From: Arcuatula senhousia
Lineage: Eukaryota > Mollusca > Bivalvia > Mytilida > Mytilidae
Assembly (NCBI GenBank): GCA_963971305.1
Contig: OZ020309.1
Span: 17,849,001 to 17,913,000 of the forward strand
Length of the DNA stretch: 64,000 nt
Direction of reading: 5' to 3'
Positions 23,778 to 35,152 of the stretch are shown piece by piece. The translations under genes and the position numbers were made by a program. Under the pieces are notes generated by a model. The model was not told the DNA's origin. It ran no database searches and saw nothing but the letters and a program-made list of their open reading frames with translations. Within the stretch, counting starts at the first letter, position 1. Each line of letters begins with the position of its first letter.

Positions 23778-23972
23778 TTAAACTATCCCGTTCGAACGTT
23801 TAGGAATTAAGTACTTTTCCTTTAGTACTGTACTTTTGGTTTTTGACCTCCAGATGTTTTGATTCAAATGCTTCTGATAAGAGGTTACTCCATGAAACAT
23901 GCATCTACAGCACAACCAATCAACCATTTTTATATCCCCTTTCAATTGGTACTTTGTTTTTTGAAATTTCAA
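23778..23972 (-). pseudogene. remnant of an unrecognised repeated protein, copy 3
   Basis: An open frame of 64 codons containing KGDIKMVDWLCCRCMFHGVT and SYQKHLNQNIWRSK, then KYLIPKRSNG. It aligns with the copy at 18623-19042 (RGYKRLIWLC, GVTSNQ, HLNQNIGRSN, KPKRSN). The start codon is not trusted; the homologous frame probably extends beyond both ends. Function unknown. Confidence 0.45.
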
Positions 23973-24734
23973 TTCCTTTTATGGTAAAAGTATGTCTTTC
24001 TTCATCAGAATATTTGCAAAAATGACTATTGTGTTTTTGTAATTTTACTGATCGGCCAAAATCTCAAGATGAGTCACATGTTGACAAAACGCTAGGCGTC
24101 TGAATTATTACTTTTGCATGTCAAAAATAATTACAGAGAGAAAAAGTTTCTTGGGAATTTAGCATGTATCATGAGAAAAAGGTTATATCTGTACAACAAA
24201 ATTACTCTTTCTCACGAAATAAAATAATTGTTCTCGACGCGATTTTATTTTCAAAAGCTTGAGAAAAGATTTTTTTTAAAGTATGATTTTCAGCAGTAAA
24301 TTAATGTTGCATTTTTTTAAATAATCTACGTGTTGAAATTGCACGAAATTTAATACAAAGAATAGGACTTGGAATAAATGAGTATTGGGTACAGGCTACT
24401 AGTTATTTAGAATGTTTTTTACTTTTTGCAAACAACCGTAGGCTTGTTTTTGTGATTTAGAAATAATATAATGAAAAATAAAAAAAAATAATTGTTGTAT
24501 TTTTTTTATTCTTAGCACATGTAGCATGTTGCTAATTTCGTTTTAATACACTTAATGTTTAAACATTTTTTAGTAAAGTATTTATCGTCTGCAAAGCACA
24601 GCTTATGTCAAATGGAAAAATAAAATGTATTTGGAATTGAAATTCCACCCCCACATTTCATTTCTCATGATCATTTGGTAGATGGATTCCTTTGATATAT
24701 CCTTCATAGTTAGAGATGAAGGAAACCACCGAAT

Positions 24735-25030
24735 CCAATTGATTCACGTCGTTCTTGGATTTTTATCTCGAATATGACAAGGATGATCATCTCAGGACAA
24801 AAATTTACGATAAAAGAGACGACTTTGAATTTCAAATTATTAATTTCCCGGCCCTAACCTTGAAAGCAACATACCTACCTCACCTGCTTACGGTGTTTAT
24901 ATTTATATTTCACAACTTATTCGATATGCCAGGGTTTGTACAAATTTTTCTGATTTTTTGATACGACACCGCTGTCTCCGTGACCGACTCTTAGACCAAG
25001 GCTACAAGAAAATGCGTCCCTAAAACAATT
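24735..25030 (+). pseudogene. degraded YIDD retroelement reverse-transcriptase fragment
   Basis: Reads FLDFYLEYDKDDHLRTKIYD then KRDDFEFQIINFP. This matches YLDLHLEIDSQGRLSTRLYD and KRDDFNFPIVNFP of the element at 40993-41826. The frame is lost shortly after (PALTLKATYLPHLL), and nucleotide similarity continues to about 25020 (the GTTTGTAC-to-TACAAG part). It lies in TULP4 intron 1, opposite to the gene. Confidence 0.7.
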
Positions 25031-25189
25031 CTTCCTTCGTTATCAGCCACTGGTGGAAAATTCAAAATTGAGTTAAACGTGTTGCTTTGTGTTTGTTTTG
25101 ATTAGTGTTTTGCTATTGTTGTACTGAGATGATCATCTTATTATCCCCATTATGTCTTCAAAACCGTGTTGCGTTGTGTGTTACTACCG

Positions 25190-25400
25190 GTCCAGAAGAT
25201 CGTAATGGACGAGGGAGGTTTGGCGCGCCATAAAACCTGGTTTAACCAACCTTTTCATTTGAAATACCTGTACCAAGTCAGGACCATTGCGGTCTATAAC
25301 CATTCCGGTGTGTTTTCCATGCTTTGTCTTTTCTCTTGGACATTGAGATTGATCCCTCAAATTCGGCAATTTTGTTATTCATGTTCATTTTATCATCTTT
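25190..25400 (+). repeat. repeat family S2 (GGAGGTTTGGCGC...) copy
   Basis: Contains GGGAGGTTTGGCGCGCCATA, AAACCTGGTTTAACCAACC, TACCAAGTCAGGACCATTGC and CTCTTGGACATTGAGATTGA. The same string of blocks recurs at 51085-51290 and, more diverged, at 29398-29600, 51740-52040 and 60080-60330. Non-coding; ORFs on both strands over it are shadows. Confidence 0.75.
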
Positions 25401-25499
25401 TTCATGTTCATCGCTTTTGGATAACCTATGTAGCGTTGCAAGGACGTAAATCACCAACCCACTCACTCCTTTTTATGCTATGACATATCGGAAGACAAC

Positions 25500-27646
25500 C
25501 ATTTTTTTTTCTCTTCAGATTTTGCCTTTTTTCATAAGTCAAGCTAAGGATCTTATTTTGTAAAATTCAATTTTAACAAATTTAATGAAACTGCTTGTTA
25601 TAGATTCATTAAAGAGATTTCTCTCTTAATAAATTGCTTTTCAACGTAGAAAAGAATGGTCTATGACATTTCAAAACATCTTTAAATCAAAATATTGCCA
25701 TTGTTACTATCAAAGGATCGCTTTCAATTATTGATTGAAAATCTTAGCAATGTCGATTCTATGATTTAATCCGAAATAATGTGATTTAACGATGAATATC
25801 AAACTTTTTTTTCTGATTCTCAAATTAGATATGGATTGGAATTGAAACGATGAACATGATTTGTAAATAAATACAATTGTTATCAGTAGAAGGCTTTGTA
25901 TGAACCACATGCCATGTAAAATAGCATTTGAAAATCTGTCAAAGTAAAAAATGACTGGATTTCGCTAAACGGGAAGTAGGTGAGCGACAGACCTGAAATC
26001 AAATCCGTGTTATGGAACCCTACCCTGATGCTGTATGCCAAATATCAAGTAGCTGTGATTAGTCGTTGCTGAGAAAACAGTTACGAAAATTTCTTCCCCG
26101 CCCGCCGCTTGTCCGCTATCTGCCCGACATTCATCGTCGGACTTCATCAGTCCATAACTCGGATTTCTCACCCAATAACATTAAAGAAAACGAAATATCT
26201 GGACTGTGTTTCCAACAACGTGTTTACGATGTTTAATGCCATTAAATCCTACATGCTATTTACGTCTCATTTGAAGTAAAAAAAAAATGCACAAAGTATA
26301 ACACCCACCATTTGGGAAAATATGGATGAACGCCCATTTTTATGTGCATGTTGTATTCGGCTTTATACTTTTAACTTCTTTTTCTTCATGGTTCCATTTA
26401 ACAAACTCCTTTATGAATCACCTTTCTTTTCACTGCTTTTATTTGCACGAAGACATTAACGCTAAGCTTTCATAAAAGGCAAAGAACTTGAGTAATCGGG
26501 CATAATATACGTGTTTATATTATTGGACTTTAACAACAGCAACACCATAACTTCACGTTTGAATGATTCGCTCTATCAGACATTTAATCAGGAGCAGTCG
26601 GATTTTCAGCGGCTTCCAATCGCGAGTCGGCTTTAATTCTCCTCGTAATTACAGATTTGTAGCAAAGTCAGAAATCTTCTGCCCTTATAACGTATCGATT
26701 TGCCGTAGTTTTAATGCTAATCACATCCTTCTAAATTTGTGTAAAACAACCATAAAGAAACTGAAAGCTCTGAATTTAAACGGATTTGTTTGTTAATTTT
26801 TTTCTAATCTTGCAAAGAATTCTCTAATTTAAGAAGATTATTGGCTGTTAATTAGATTTAGATTTTTTAATTTTGTTGAAATTGAAATGTATTGGAAAGG
26901 CAATTTCAGAAAAATTGCGTTGTTAATTTACGTCATATACAACTGCTTGAAGATATTATGTTAAATAAAAAATCTGAATTATTGCAAACAGGAAGAACAG
27001 TTGTATAATACTATTTCTAATAAAAAGTTGCTAACAACTCAAAGCAGAATGAACACCAAAATCATAAACGTTATTGTTTTCGTATTTAGGCACTAAATAT
27101 ATAAAAATTTTGACATTTTATATGAGAATAGTTTTCAAAAACCAATGGCAATTTGAGTTTTTTTTTCAGGAAACGCATTATTAGTGCCATCGAAAATTAC
27201 ATTTCACTAGACACTAACTGAGTCGGATATTGCAATCGCTATCATACAGCTATATCTGTAAATGAAATGTAGGAGGACTAAAAGTACATTGCAAGCAAAT
27301 TAAAATATTCTGTCAATTGATCATTACAAGATTTTTTGCCACTTATCTAGTTTAATTTACTATTAAATATTGGACAACGCCTCGAATATTGTCACTGTCG
27401 ATTCACCAAGTATATCTGTTTTAAAATTCTTTCTCTTGTTTTGTTTATAATGGATTAATCCGCAAAGTAATATCATGGCGGCATTATATACTCACAAAAG
27501 AGTAAAAGCAAAAAAGAAGAAAAAAGACACAAAATGACAGCAACGACGAAGAAAATGATCATCCACAAACACAGAAATGCTAAAATTGAAATAACTTAAA
27601 GGGAATGTCAATTTTTGCTTAAGCGACTTGAATGCGAATAAAGCTT
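25500..27646. other. intronic stretch; one GC-richer repeat-like patch
   Basis: Bases 25975-26190 are less AT-rich and contain TGCCAAATATCAAGTAGCTG and CCCGCCCGCCGCTTGTCCGC, probably a fragment of a dispersed repeat with no second copy here. The ORF at 26563-26796 (MIRSIRHLIRSS...) is unrecognised. Confidence 0.4.
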
Positions 27647-28210
27647 AAGGTTAGTGAGGACACCTGACCCCCAAAATAATGCCGAATTTAAAATGTCCAA
27701 TTTTTTGATATATTAGTATTAGGTATATACTTTATCTTGTGTAAAAAAAATGGACCCCCTTTCCAGGATTGTTTTCCCAAAATTTAAGCTCAGAGTTGTC
27801 CCAAATTACTATAGATTATATAGGAAATGCCAAATAATTAGCATAAAATCTTGTCGCAGAAAAAATCCACGAATTTAAATTTTGTTTTTATTTGATAAAA
27901 ATCAATGAAATACAATATATTTTGAAATAAAACAATAAAAACTGGGGGTCACCAGCTTACTTTTCTCTCTACTATACAAATCTTTGTAATTTTTGGGTCA
28001 TTTTTCAAGCGGATTATCACCCTTGTTATATTTGAAAATTTTATTTATGAAGGAATGGTTGTTTTATTTGTATTAGAATTAATTCATTTTGATTAAGTTT
28101 TATTAAATTAAACTATTCAACACAAGTTTCAAGGTATTTGTGACATTTGCACTTGTTTTTTTGCATTTTTAACTGTTTTTGGTCACATGACAGGTGTCCT
28201 CACTAACCAT
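27647..28210 (-). mobile_element. MITE family B, copy II
   Basis: Starts AAGGTTAGTGAGGACACCTG and ends CAGGTGTCCTCACTAACC. Internal blocks (GGGGTCACCAGCTTACTTTT, TATAGGAAATGCCAAATAAT) are reverse complements of blocks in 5413-5964. Lies in TULP4 intron 1. No coding capacity. Confidence 0.82.
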
Positions 28211-29397
28211 AACTAGGTTTTCATACGACAATTAAGGAAAACTTCGGTCTCTGAATTTTATTTTGTTTTTAGCTTTGAGCACCCTAGTTTCTGTGCTTCA
28301 TTCTTTCATTATATAAGTCTCTAGTAACAATTCCTTTCCCAATGCAATCACGGTGTATTCTTATATGCAAAGGGTATCGGGTACACAGGCAAATTGTCCT
28401 AACATAACAGAATTACCTCTGTAAGTTAAAGCTTCTGATTTTGACAAAATTATTTCCGTTCGAAGCAAACAATACTTGCACCGGTGAACCGGCAAACATC
28501 AATCAGGATAATTTTATCCGGAACTCATCCTTAAGGTTGAGAAATTGGATCATACATCTCTGTTATTACAAAATTCCTAATCAAATTGTTAAAAATACTT
28601 CTTTCTGATCATTAGTATGAAGATGGATATACGGCTTTAATTAGAAATGTTGTTGTCAGTTATGTTAGCTTTTTGTTTGATTTGTAGCAAATCAAAGACT
28701 AGGCTTGTTTATTTTTTGCTTCTAAATCGTGTTCTATTGATTCATATCTGCAAATATTAGTTGTCTGTTATTCACCAGCAAAGGGTTTGCTTAGAAGTGA
28801 TTCTAGATTTTTATCAAGATTCTAATTAAATGAATGAATTCTATGAACAAATCAAAGATAGAAAGCACTTCTCTTATTAGTTTCATTGTTGTTAGAGCTT
28901 TAAGTAACATTTTTTAACTTTGAATATCTTGAATCATCGAAGTTATAAATTATAAAAGATATTCCCTATCATATATATAAAGATAGGTGTAGCATTGACT
29001 ATTTATCATATGATATAAAGGAAAGGTACCATCCTAAAGCATACATGTAAAAAAATCATACTCTATTAATATTCTAAGAAATACAAAGTTCTTGTATCGT
29101 AGAAGTCCTTATGCGCACTAGTATTGGGAGCTATATTAGTCTCAGCATTGTAAAATTGTAAGGCAAAACTTGTCAGTACTCATATGAGCATGATGAGGTT
29201 ATACTTGTAAACCGACTCGCGTTGCTACAGAGTTCTTGTTTGGTGTCAGTTGAATTTATTTCCTGTAGTCTTATTCTTCGATGTTATTTGCATCGACTAA
29301 AATTGGTCTATGTTGATCTAAACTCAGTTTAACGTTTTACATAGAAAATTACATTTTAACTCAGATAAAATTTACATTCTATATTATATTTTTGTGT
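28211..29397. other. intronic stretch without recognised features
   Basis: AT-rich, only chance frames; no repeat edges seen. Confidence 0.5.
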
Positions 29398-29600
29398 AAT
29401 AATAGTTTTATAACTATTCCGGTGTGTCTTCCGTGTTTTGTCTTTTCTCTTGGATTTTAATTTTAAAAAATATTTTATTGCCAATAAAAGCATATTGGAT
29501 TGGACACAAGTAAAAATCTTACTTAGGTAGTCTTCTCCTTCTCTTGGACATTGAGATTGATCCTCCAATTTTGGTAATTTTGTTATTACCTTTATTTATA
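29398..29600 (+). repeat. repeat family S2 fragment split by an ~85-bp insert
   Basis: CTATTCCGGTGTGTCTTCCG and TTTGTCTTTTCTCTTGGA are followed by about 85 foreign bases. TTCTCTTGGACATTGAGATT and CAATTTTGGTAATTTTGTTA then resume. The phrase TTCTCTTGGA stands on both sides of the insert, like a target duplication. Confidence 0.6.
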
Positions 29601-31004
29601 ACAAGCACAATATAGAGGATTCACTGCAAATTTGGAGAGATTCACTTAGGTTTATAGATTATGTCCCAATATGGCATAATATGGCATAACATGGCATTAA
29701 TAAATAAGTTTAAAACAAATACAGGATTTGAAGTCCCTAGTAGGGAATTAAAATTTATCTCTAAGGTATATTTCTGACAAAAAGGAAAAGAGATGATTAA
29801 TTGTTATTTAGTATAAGGTATCATTTTTCAAAATATTCTGACTTTGATGAATGGCCTCAAGTCAAGGAGCTAGAAACTGTCTGGATGCTTTAGTGGAGAT
29901 ACTTGAGTGAAGATTAAATTTTGAACAGTTAGAAAATTGACTGCTTGAGAAAGTTTCCTCTCCAAGGTTTACTTACTCCGAAACTATCAATTAAGTATTG
30001 GAGACGCATCAGTTTGTTGAAATTGTAAATATTTTAACTTTAAGAATGGTCTCTTCCATAGTCTCATTGACTGATGACGTAGGCGGAAGTTCATGTTACT
30101 CATTCTCATTATTTTAATATCCATGCTAGGGAACGGACGTGTCGAGTGCGACACGTCATACTGTAAGGTATCTATACTACTAAAATAACGAAGCGTTTTT
30201 TGTTAGCCGGGTTGCAGCCTAAACAACAAATGCTACGACTAAGCTTTATATATCAAAAATAGGGGATGGTTGTGCCCTTTTAAAATTTAATAAGCACATA
30301 TGCAATTATGTCTGCAGTTTGCTAATTAACCTAATTAATTGATCCGGAAACGCTATAGCCGTCATCGTTCCGGAATTTAATATACCCTCCTTTTTTATAA
30401 TGTTTGAAATTATTTCCCCTGTTTTCAGACAACTACACAAAAAAAACCCACAAAACATTCCATTAATTATGCTTTATATTTAAAGATTTTACATAATAGA
30501 TTATATTGGTATGTTTACTATAAAAATGTATGCAAAAAATGTTATATTATCAAAAATTGAAACTTGATAGAAAAATGAAAACCATATTGAAATTTTAAAA
30601 TGTGTAAATCTAGGGTCAACGATAAAAATGCGAAGCAAGAAATGAAATTTATCCAGCCACTGAACTTTTGTTTGAAAAAAAATCTACATGTGGGATAAAA
30701 ATAAACAATAAGAGATTATAAACTAAAACTTATTGTATGTTAAAATAATACCGTAGAATCTCCATAATTCCGACAAGTACCTCCCCGTGGTGGAAGACGG
30801 GCCCTGCATCCATCGATTACAAAGGATCAGTCAGCAGTAGAACCATTAATTTGAGATTAGCACAACCATGTATGGTCATGCAAATGCAATGCTTTTATTG
30901 TGGGGGTCTACATGTATTTTTAAAGCAATGCAACGATTGATTTTGCCGCGAATTCGCGGGTTTTTCCTAGTTCCATTTTATTTGCCTTGGTGGCTATGCA
31001 TTTA
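29601..31004. other. intronic stretch with a 70-bp dispersed repeat and an S1 fragment
   Basis: Bases 30058-30127 recur at 33005-33074. Bases 30765-30835 carry ATTCCGACAAGTACCTCCCC, GTGGTGGAAGACGGGCCCTG, similar to S1 at 48297-48335. The remainder is featureless. Confidence 0.55.
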
Positions 31005-31245
31005 TATTTTATAGGCCTAGGTGGCCATGCACTGATAATTTATGGGCCTAGGTGGCCATGCACTGATAATTTTAAGGCCTAGGTGGCCATACACTGATAA
31101 TTTATAGGCCTAGGTGGCCATGATATAGACCTAGGTGGTCATGCACATATAGGCCTAGATGGCCATGCACTTATAGGCCTAGGTGGCCATGAACATATAG
31201 ACCTAGGTGGTCAAGCACATATTGGCCTAGGTGGCTATGAAAAGA
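31005..31245 (+). repeat. GGCCTAGGTGGCCATG minisatellite
   Basis: About ten units built on GGCCTAGGTGGCCATGCAC. The first four are about 30-31 bp long with a CTGATAATTTAT spacer. Later units shorten to about 22-26 bp with an ACATATA or ACTTATA spacer. Many units contain GGCCTAGGTGGCC, which has the GGCC-N5-GGCC layout. A more diverged unit (GCCTTGGTGGCTATGCA) precedes at about 30983. Confidence 0.85.
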
Positions 31246-32412
31246 TATCTCATGAAATAAATATTGAGTCACATGTGTGGACGTTTTTTGCGTAGAGAAA
31301 AGCTTAGAACATGTATAACTTAAAAAGAAAATATATGTCAACAAATTTTAAGCAAGCATATATATGAATAATAGATAAATGCTTATTTGTGAACATAATG
31401 TCATTGTTGTATTGAATGAAGTTCACGTGTCGTTTTATCGAGGACTGTTTTGATTTGGTTGTACACCGAACATGTGCTTGATTATTAGTTAAAATTTACA
31501 AGTATTTATTTTGATTTCAGAGATGTAAGTGTTATAAAAGAAGAGGATTACTTTCTGTGGGAATACTGGAATTCAAATAAATGATTGAGGTTAGTTAGTG
31601 CGTTTTATCCAACGAAGTATTTATAATATTCAAATTATCTGATCTTTTGCATTGTTTTTGAAAGATATCCGTAGTGTTAATGCATAATAAGCTTGTTCTG
31701 TTGGCCAATACATGTAGCAGTTTAGTCTTTTAAATGCCGTCATGTAATTTCTTTTCGAAAACTGTTTCGTAAGTTGCTTAACGAAGAAATAGTTATACAA
31801 TGGACATATTTAATTATATAACATGTTTAATATATGAAATATCTTAATAGGCTAAGCTTGTTAACAGTATATAGTATTGCTCATTTCAGAGTAACATAAG
31901 GTACGGAATGGTAGTGATCCCGTTACGCTGGAAAAGCATTAACCCAGAGATGGAAGACAGAAATGAAAGCCAAATTAGACAATGTGACTGATATAGCAAT
32001 CTATTATAACAATAGACTTAAGGGATCGTTATTTCATGTTAAACGAATGTTCAAGGCAAATAAAGTGAGATAATTAAAATGTGTACTTTGTTGCCATGTT
32101 AAATGTTTTATACAAATTGCCCTAATTCCTGTTTGGTATTGCTTTCTAATTCTTGTTTGGTATTGATATCTCAATATCGTATATTCTTTGTGAATTTCCT
32201 TTCGTTAGCAATTCAAGGGACACTGATGCCCTAGTGGGTTCGCTCACGTGAGTTGCATACGAGGGGATTTTCTCCTTTAGGTGTTACAAAATTGGTATAA
32301 ACTAGTATTTGAATTAAACTGGTCTTTAGTAAATATGATTTTTATTCCATTTATTTTGCTTTAATGTTATAGTTACACACCGATATGATTTTCATCTAAC
32401 TATATGATAATA
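31246..32412. other. intronic stretch without recognised features
   Basis: No coding resemblance, RNA gene or repeat edge identified. Confidence 0.45.
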
Positions 32413-32804
32413 GGGAATCTCAGGAACTTGTTCACACTTGAAGGAGAGATCCCTTCGTTTTGCAAACTCACGTGCAGATCGGAAAAGAAACTTGAAATAG
32501 TGGATGTTATACCTTCGCATGTGTCAAACTTAGATTTGTGTTGGTGCTTAATATGAGATTGTTGTATAATGATCGCAAAAGCCATTACAATCAGTTTGTA
32601 ATGCAGGTGGGAATCTCAGGAACTTGTTCACACTTGAAGGAGAGATCCCTTCGTTTTGCAAACTCACGTGCAGATCGGAAAAGAAACTTGAAATAGTGGA
32701 TGTTATACCTTCGCATGTGTCAAACTTAGATTTGTGTTGGTGCTTAATATGAGATTGTTGTATAATGATCGCAAAAGCCATTACAATCAGTTTGTAATGC
32801 AGGT
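32413..32804. repeat. tandem duplication, 2 x 196 bp, apparently identical
   Basis: GGGAATCTCAGGAACTTGTT begins at 32413 and again at 32609, and the following 196 bases read the same in both. The copies end ...AATCAGTTTGTAATGCAGGT. The minus strand carries the same 58-codon stretch in each (MAFAIIIQQSHIKHQHKSKF...), but it matches no family and is probably chance. Confidence 0.9.
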
Positions 32805-32935
32805 TTTATTAGATAAACCCTTGTCCTTGTCTATCGTGTTTATATAAGGTGTTTTATTTTATTTTTTGAGTTTTGGGAAGAGAGCTAAAGGTGGTTTATT
32901 GTCGTTTCGTTATGAAATTTGCATCTTGTAAGCTG

Positions 32936-33439
32936 TCGAGTTTTACTTCCCATAACTTAACATGAACTGAAAGCATAGAGATAGCAGACACTGAGGATAT
33001 GGGTATAGTCTCATTGACTGATGACGTAGGCGGAAGTTCATGTTACTCATTCTCATTATTTTAATATCCATGCTTATGGATAGACAGTAGATGTGATGAT
33101 TGTCATACGCGTCAGTTACAGTGTCACTTAGCTTAGATATAAGGTGGTTTCCTTACCCACCCTTCCCTCCCTTTAAAACCAATAGATGGGTGTTTTAGAC
33201 AGAGATACACCAAATGTGGACAATTTGTTAATATATTAGCAATATATACATATTTTGCCTTAAAGAAATTTTTCATTGACGGAAAAGTAAAATATATGAC
33301 ATCGAGCAAGAATTGGTGTAAATTGTCCACATTTTGGTGTACGTATCTTTATGTTTTCGGTTCTACGCTTCGAGTTTTACTTCCCATAACTTAACATGAA
33401 CTGAAAGCATAGAGATAGCAGACACTGAGGATATGGGTA
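32936..33439. repeat. 70-bp direct repeats X and Y arranged around a hairpin
   Basis: Repeat X (TCGAGTTTTACTTCCCATAA to GAGGATATGGGTA) occupies 32936-33005 and 33370-33439. Repeat Y (ATAGTCTCATTGACTGATGA to TTAATATCCATGCT) occupies 33005-33074 and an earlier copy is at 30058-30127. Between them, 33203-33226 (AGATACACCAAATGTGGACA) is inverted against 33320-33348, forming a small hairpin element. Confidence 0.75.
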
Positions 33440-33659
33440 AGTCAATGGTCTGTTTTTTTTTCTTCGTGTGGGTCCAAGCAGCAGCGCTAAGCTTGTCAGT
33501 AATATCAGTAAAGTTAATGTTCATTAAAATGCGACAGACACCCTGATAACAAGTCGAGGCGCTTTGCTCACAACAACAGGGATGTGAACCTCTGATGGTT
33601 AATTTGGGTAACCCTGTAATAAAGCATGCCAGGTAGTCATCCATAATTCGGTAAACCAT

Positions 33660-33960
33660 AACGATGCACCGTGTGGGAGAAATGCTACATTCATTGCACG
33701 TAAAAGAACACTGCTGCAAGTTTCAGTAAGAGAATGACCCGTGGGACCTTCTGCACTAGGCTCAAGTTACTGGACCTTATTCATCTCTCCTTTTTCCAGT
33801 GCCAGTCAAAACCTCGTATTCCCGGTTGGCTTTGTGTCTCCACTCCACTTCTCACTCCATCATCATTTCATGTACATTTTATCCCCCCCACTGACACTGC
33901 GTACTTGAAACTAGTCTACGTTGACCTGTTAAAGTTTTTGGGAAATATCTAATAAATGCA
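33660..33960 (+). repeat. repeat family S3 copy
   Basis: Shares CACGTAAAAGAACACTG, GCAAGTTTCAGTAAGAG, CTCCTTTTTCCAGTGCCAGT, CAAAACCTCGTATTCCCGGT and TCATCATTTCATGTACATTT with the better copy at 53270-53580. Other members run reversed at 43940-44200 and 47695-48060. Non-coding. Confidence 0.65.
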
Positions 33961-35139
33961 CGACAGACAGAGTTTAAACATATTGGTTGAAGCACTTTAG
34001 TTTAATTGTAGCTACATAATTCTTGATCCGAATTAACATCCGGGAAGAAAAAATTATCAGAAGGAAAAATACGACAACTTAAGATCTATTATATGAATTC
34101 TTGTTGCGTTTACAAAAAAGTTTAAATTTGCCTTTAACTAAAAACATTTTTAGACTGCACTATTAGTAAAACAGCATATAAAGATCTTGAAGTGCATTCA
34201 AGTTATTTTCCAGAAACCATCGGGAGAGAAACAAACGGGTTAACATATAGCGAAACTGAAGACATTTACTAATACTCCCTTGTGTGGTAGGGTTCCAAAA
34301 GTATCGACAGAAAAGCAAGAATAATGAAAGCAGTTATAGCATTAGGAAAATGGCGTCGCTGCAGATCTTAATCTATAGGTTTAGTGACTCCCCAGTCAGT
34401 CAGTCAGAAATACCGACCATATGAAGTAAAAAAAAACGAAACGAGACATCAAAATATAGAATCACATCAAGATACAAATACATAAAACTACTTCAGAACG
34501 AAGAAACAATATCTTATACATGGTTTCAAGTTATGGATGTTCCCAAAGCAATAAATTTGAATTCTATATCGACTTTATGCCAGCGTTGTCAAATAGGATA
34601 AGAATAATTATTTTAAAATGGATAACTAAGCAATAGTCGGGGAAATTCCTACGAGTTTTAGATATTATCAAATTTCTATCTTTTAGATCTTAAGTGTGTA
34701 GTTTTATTATCATTTTTCTGATTATAAATCAAGTAACGAATGACAAACGTGTTCAAAATAGTCTATACGCAGTATCAGTTTTGCAAATTCCAAGTACAAT
34801 TTTCATCGTGATAGGTTATTGTTTCCTTTTTGTTTATATCCCTTTCACATATGCTAAAATCTTGTATGAGTTGTTACGATTTTCAAAATTTAAACATGGC
34901 TTTACGAGTTTTTATGTGATTTCCCCTGATCTTTTAACGAGCACTTCCGAGGTTTCCTGGTTTCTTCAGATGTTCGAAAATTTTATACAGTCCCGTGAAG
35001 CAACGATACGACATGTTATGGTGTCTTTAGGGTGGGTTTAGCAGTTATATGTCATTATTAGAAAGAAAATCGTAAGTAACTCGCAAAACACTCGTAAAAA
35101 GTTCGCTATGATCAAGTTCTTCCCGAGTTAATTATAAGT
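33961..35139. other. intronic stretch without recognised features
   Basis: The 115-codon plus ORF at 34694-35041 has hydrophobic runs but no recognisable motif. It ends just before the LINE insertion site. Confidence 0.4.
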
Positions 35140-35152
35140 AAACGAGAGCCAG

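Noticed and set aside
25166..25483. 105-codon plus ORF
   Set aside because: Coincides with repeat S2, which has other copies where the frame is not kept.
26563..26796. 77-codon plus ORF (MIRSIRHLIRSS...)
   Set aside because: Somewhat less AT-biased but no homologous family recognised, no splice signals and opposite strand to the host gene; left unannotated.
30950..31245. CRISPR-like spaced repeats
   Set aside because: Eukaryotic context, spacers are themselves repeated and of shrinking length; a minisatellite.
33363..33719. 118-codon minus ORF rich in cysteine
   Set aside because: Overlaps repeat X and the start of an S3 repeat; cysteines are not in a recognisable pattern.
34694..35041. 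115-codon plus ORF with hydrophobic runs
   Set aside because: Phe/Ile/Tyr-rich composition typical of AT-rich non-coding DNA; no motif.
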